40,507 nt of DNA from Tomitella cavernea. GTDB lineage: Bacteria > Actinomycetota > Actinomycetes > Mycobacteriales > Mycobacteriaceae. The notes below the pieces were generated by a model. The model searched no databases and was not told the origin of the DNA. It worked only from the letters and a program-made list of their open reading frames with translations. The DNA lies in contig NZ_JAENKO010000042.1 in the NCBI RefSeq assembly GCF_016599145.1, forward strand, positions 1-40,507, given 5' to 3'. Both the position numbers and the translations under genes were made by a program. Below, piece after piece: positions 39,718 to 40,507 of the stretch (position 1 is its first letter; the number at the start of each line of letters is the position of its first letter).

Positions 39718-40386
39718 TCATGACCTCCTGCGGACGATGTTGCCGAGAGCGAGCGCCAAGGCCAGGGCGCCGAGCACCAGGCCGGCCCCGCCGAGCCACC
39801 GGGCGACGGAGTCGTCGCCCGGCCCCGCATCGTCCGCCTCCGTATCCGCTGTCGCGGATTGCCCGCCGTGCGCATGGCTGCTCTCGGCGGACGCGGGTTC
39901 GAGGGTGAGGGACGGCGCCGGATGCTCGGGCTCCGTACCGTCCGCCGCCCGCTGCTGGTCCCATTCGACGACGGAGCCGTCGGAATAGGTCTGCACGGCG
40001 GGGAAAACCACCGTGGCCGAGTCCGGCAGCGGTCCGGCGGATACGCGGAACTCGCCGAACTGTCCGGGGCCCACCTCCACGCCCGGATCGGCCGTCCACG
40101 TCACGGAGGTGGCCAGGGCGGATTCGGGGTCCTTGGTCACCGCCGAGTGCCAGCCGGGCATCGGCTCGGTGCGCGCCGAACGCAGGCCGGGGAGCGTGAC
40201 GGTGAGCCCGGTGGTGCCCGCGGTGTCGGACTCGGTGGGCACCCGGAACGTGAGTACCTCGTAGCCGCCTTGCGTCGCCCCCGGGGCGGAGACCGTGACG
40301 TGTGCCGCGGCCAGCCCGGAGCCGGCCAGCGCGAGTGCGCCGATCATCGAACCGGCGCACAACGCGCGTCGTGAGAAAACCTTCAT
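39718..40386 (-). CDS. YcnI-like copper-binding protein (DUF1775)
   Basis: 222 residues; the ATG at 40386 has GAAGGA about 9 bases upstream. A signal peptide ends at AAA-HV, so the mature protein starts with His, which in B. subtilis YcnI binds Cu(II) with a nearby Trp. The DUF1775 domain follows: VTVSAPGATQGGYEVLTFRVPTESD, LPGLRSARTEPMPGWHSAVTKD in outline and PDSATVVFPAVQTYSDG and VVEWDQ. A His/Ser-rich linker and a C-terminal helix (about 195-215) with a basic tail (VRRRS) anchor it. It overlaps or abuts CopC, forming a two-gene copper unit; further genes may lie beyond the window. Confidence 0.9.
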   Translation of the reverse strand: MKVFSRRALCAGSMIGALALAGSGLAAAHVTVSAPGATQGGYEVLTFRVPTESDTAGTTGLTVTLPGLRSARTEPMPGWHSAVTKDPESALATSVTWTADPGVEVGPGQFGEFRVSAGPLPDSATVVFPAVQTYSDGSVVEWDQQRAADGTEPEHPAPSLTLEPASAESSHAHGGQSATADTEADDAGPGDDSVARWLGGAGLVLGALALALALGNIVRRRS

Positions 40387-40435
40387 CGTGCGAAATCCTT
40401 CTTTCTTCTGCGCGCCCGCAGTCTGCCATCGGGCG

Positions 40436-40451
40436 CGCGCGACGTCGCGCG
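40436..40451. promoter_or_regulatory. 16-bp perfect palindrome upstream of copper unit
   Basis: CGCGCGACGTCGCGCG is identical on both strands and lies 50 bp before the YcnI start codon. It could be an operator of the copper pair, but GC-rich DNA produces such sequences by chance more often. It does not resemble the CsoR sites I know. Confidence 0.3.
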
Positions 40452-40507
40452 GCGTGACGTCCGGCGAGGCGCCGGTCACGCCGCGGAATGCGGATGTCGG
40501 GGGGCGG

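Overview
The window is high-GC DNA from an actinobacterium, most likely a mycolic-acid-type member of the order Mycobacteriales. Supporting signs are frequent GTG starts, many 4-base stop/start overlaps, a DUF5313 protein, a GabD2-type succinic semialdehyde dehydrogenase, a cutinase-like secreted esterase, a ThrE exporter and a LytR-CpsA-Psr (LCP) protein with a LytR_C domain. The genus cannot be fixed from the sequence alone. No rRNA, tRNA, CRISPR array, complete prophage or large biosynthetic cluster was seen.

Layout. 1-143: the edge of a probable insertion sequence (start of a transposase plus two 24-bp repeats). 168-4854: a lipoprotein, a quinone-oxidoreductase-like enzyme, an MscS channel, an unrecognised membrane protein, a 31-residue small protein, an HdeD/DUF308 protein and a YrhK-like membrane protein. 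4855-10800: a block that looks less GC-rich than its surroundings, with a broken IS30-family transposase followed by two overlapping YhgE/Pip membrane proteins. 10709-13982: an orphan protein with a (Asp-Leu)5 tract, glutamate decarboxylase and a ThrE-family exporter. 14022-17474: a hypothetical gene, cysK-cysE and a flavin monooxygenase, closed by a strong terminator. 17940-24093: gltBD, followed by a 14-bp tandem repeat. 24306-25550: a cutinase-like esterase and an S4-domain RNA-binding protein.

25487-33157 is almost entirely on the minus strand. It holds an OYE-SDR-TetR operon, an rraA / PLP aldolase-like / Apd1-like ferredoxin operon behind three 13-bp iterons, a small membrane protein and an LCP ligase. 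33274-35558 (minus) holds a meta-cleavage-type hydrolase behind a perfect TGGAACATGTTCCA palindrome, a DUF5313 protein and a TipA-type MerR regulator with its own operator. 35729-39051 holds gabD2, a small membrane protein and a FabH-like ketosynthase. The right edge is a YcnI-CopC copper pair behind a 16-bp palindrome.

How the genes may work together. Nitrogen and sulfur assimilation are represented by gltBD and cysKE. Glutamate is also the substrate of the decarboxylase, whose product GABA would reach succinate through a transaminase (not in the window) and GabD2. The decarboxylase is followed after 9 bp by a ThrE-type exporter, which raises the question of what that exporter carries. The least explained units are the rraA/PLP/Apd1-like operon, the YhgE pair in its low-GC block, and the small proteins at 3361 and 10709.
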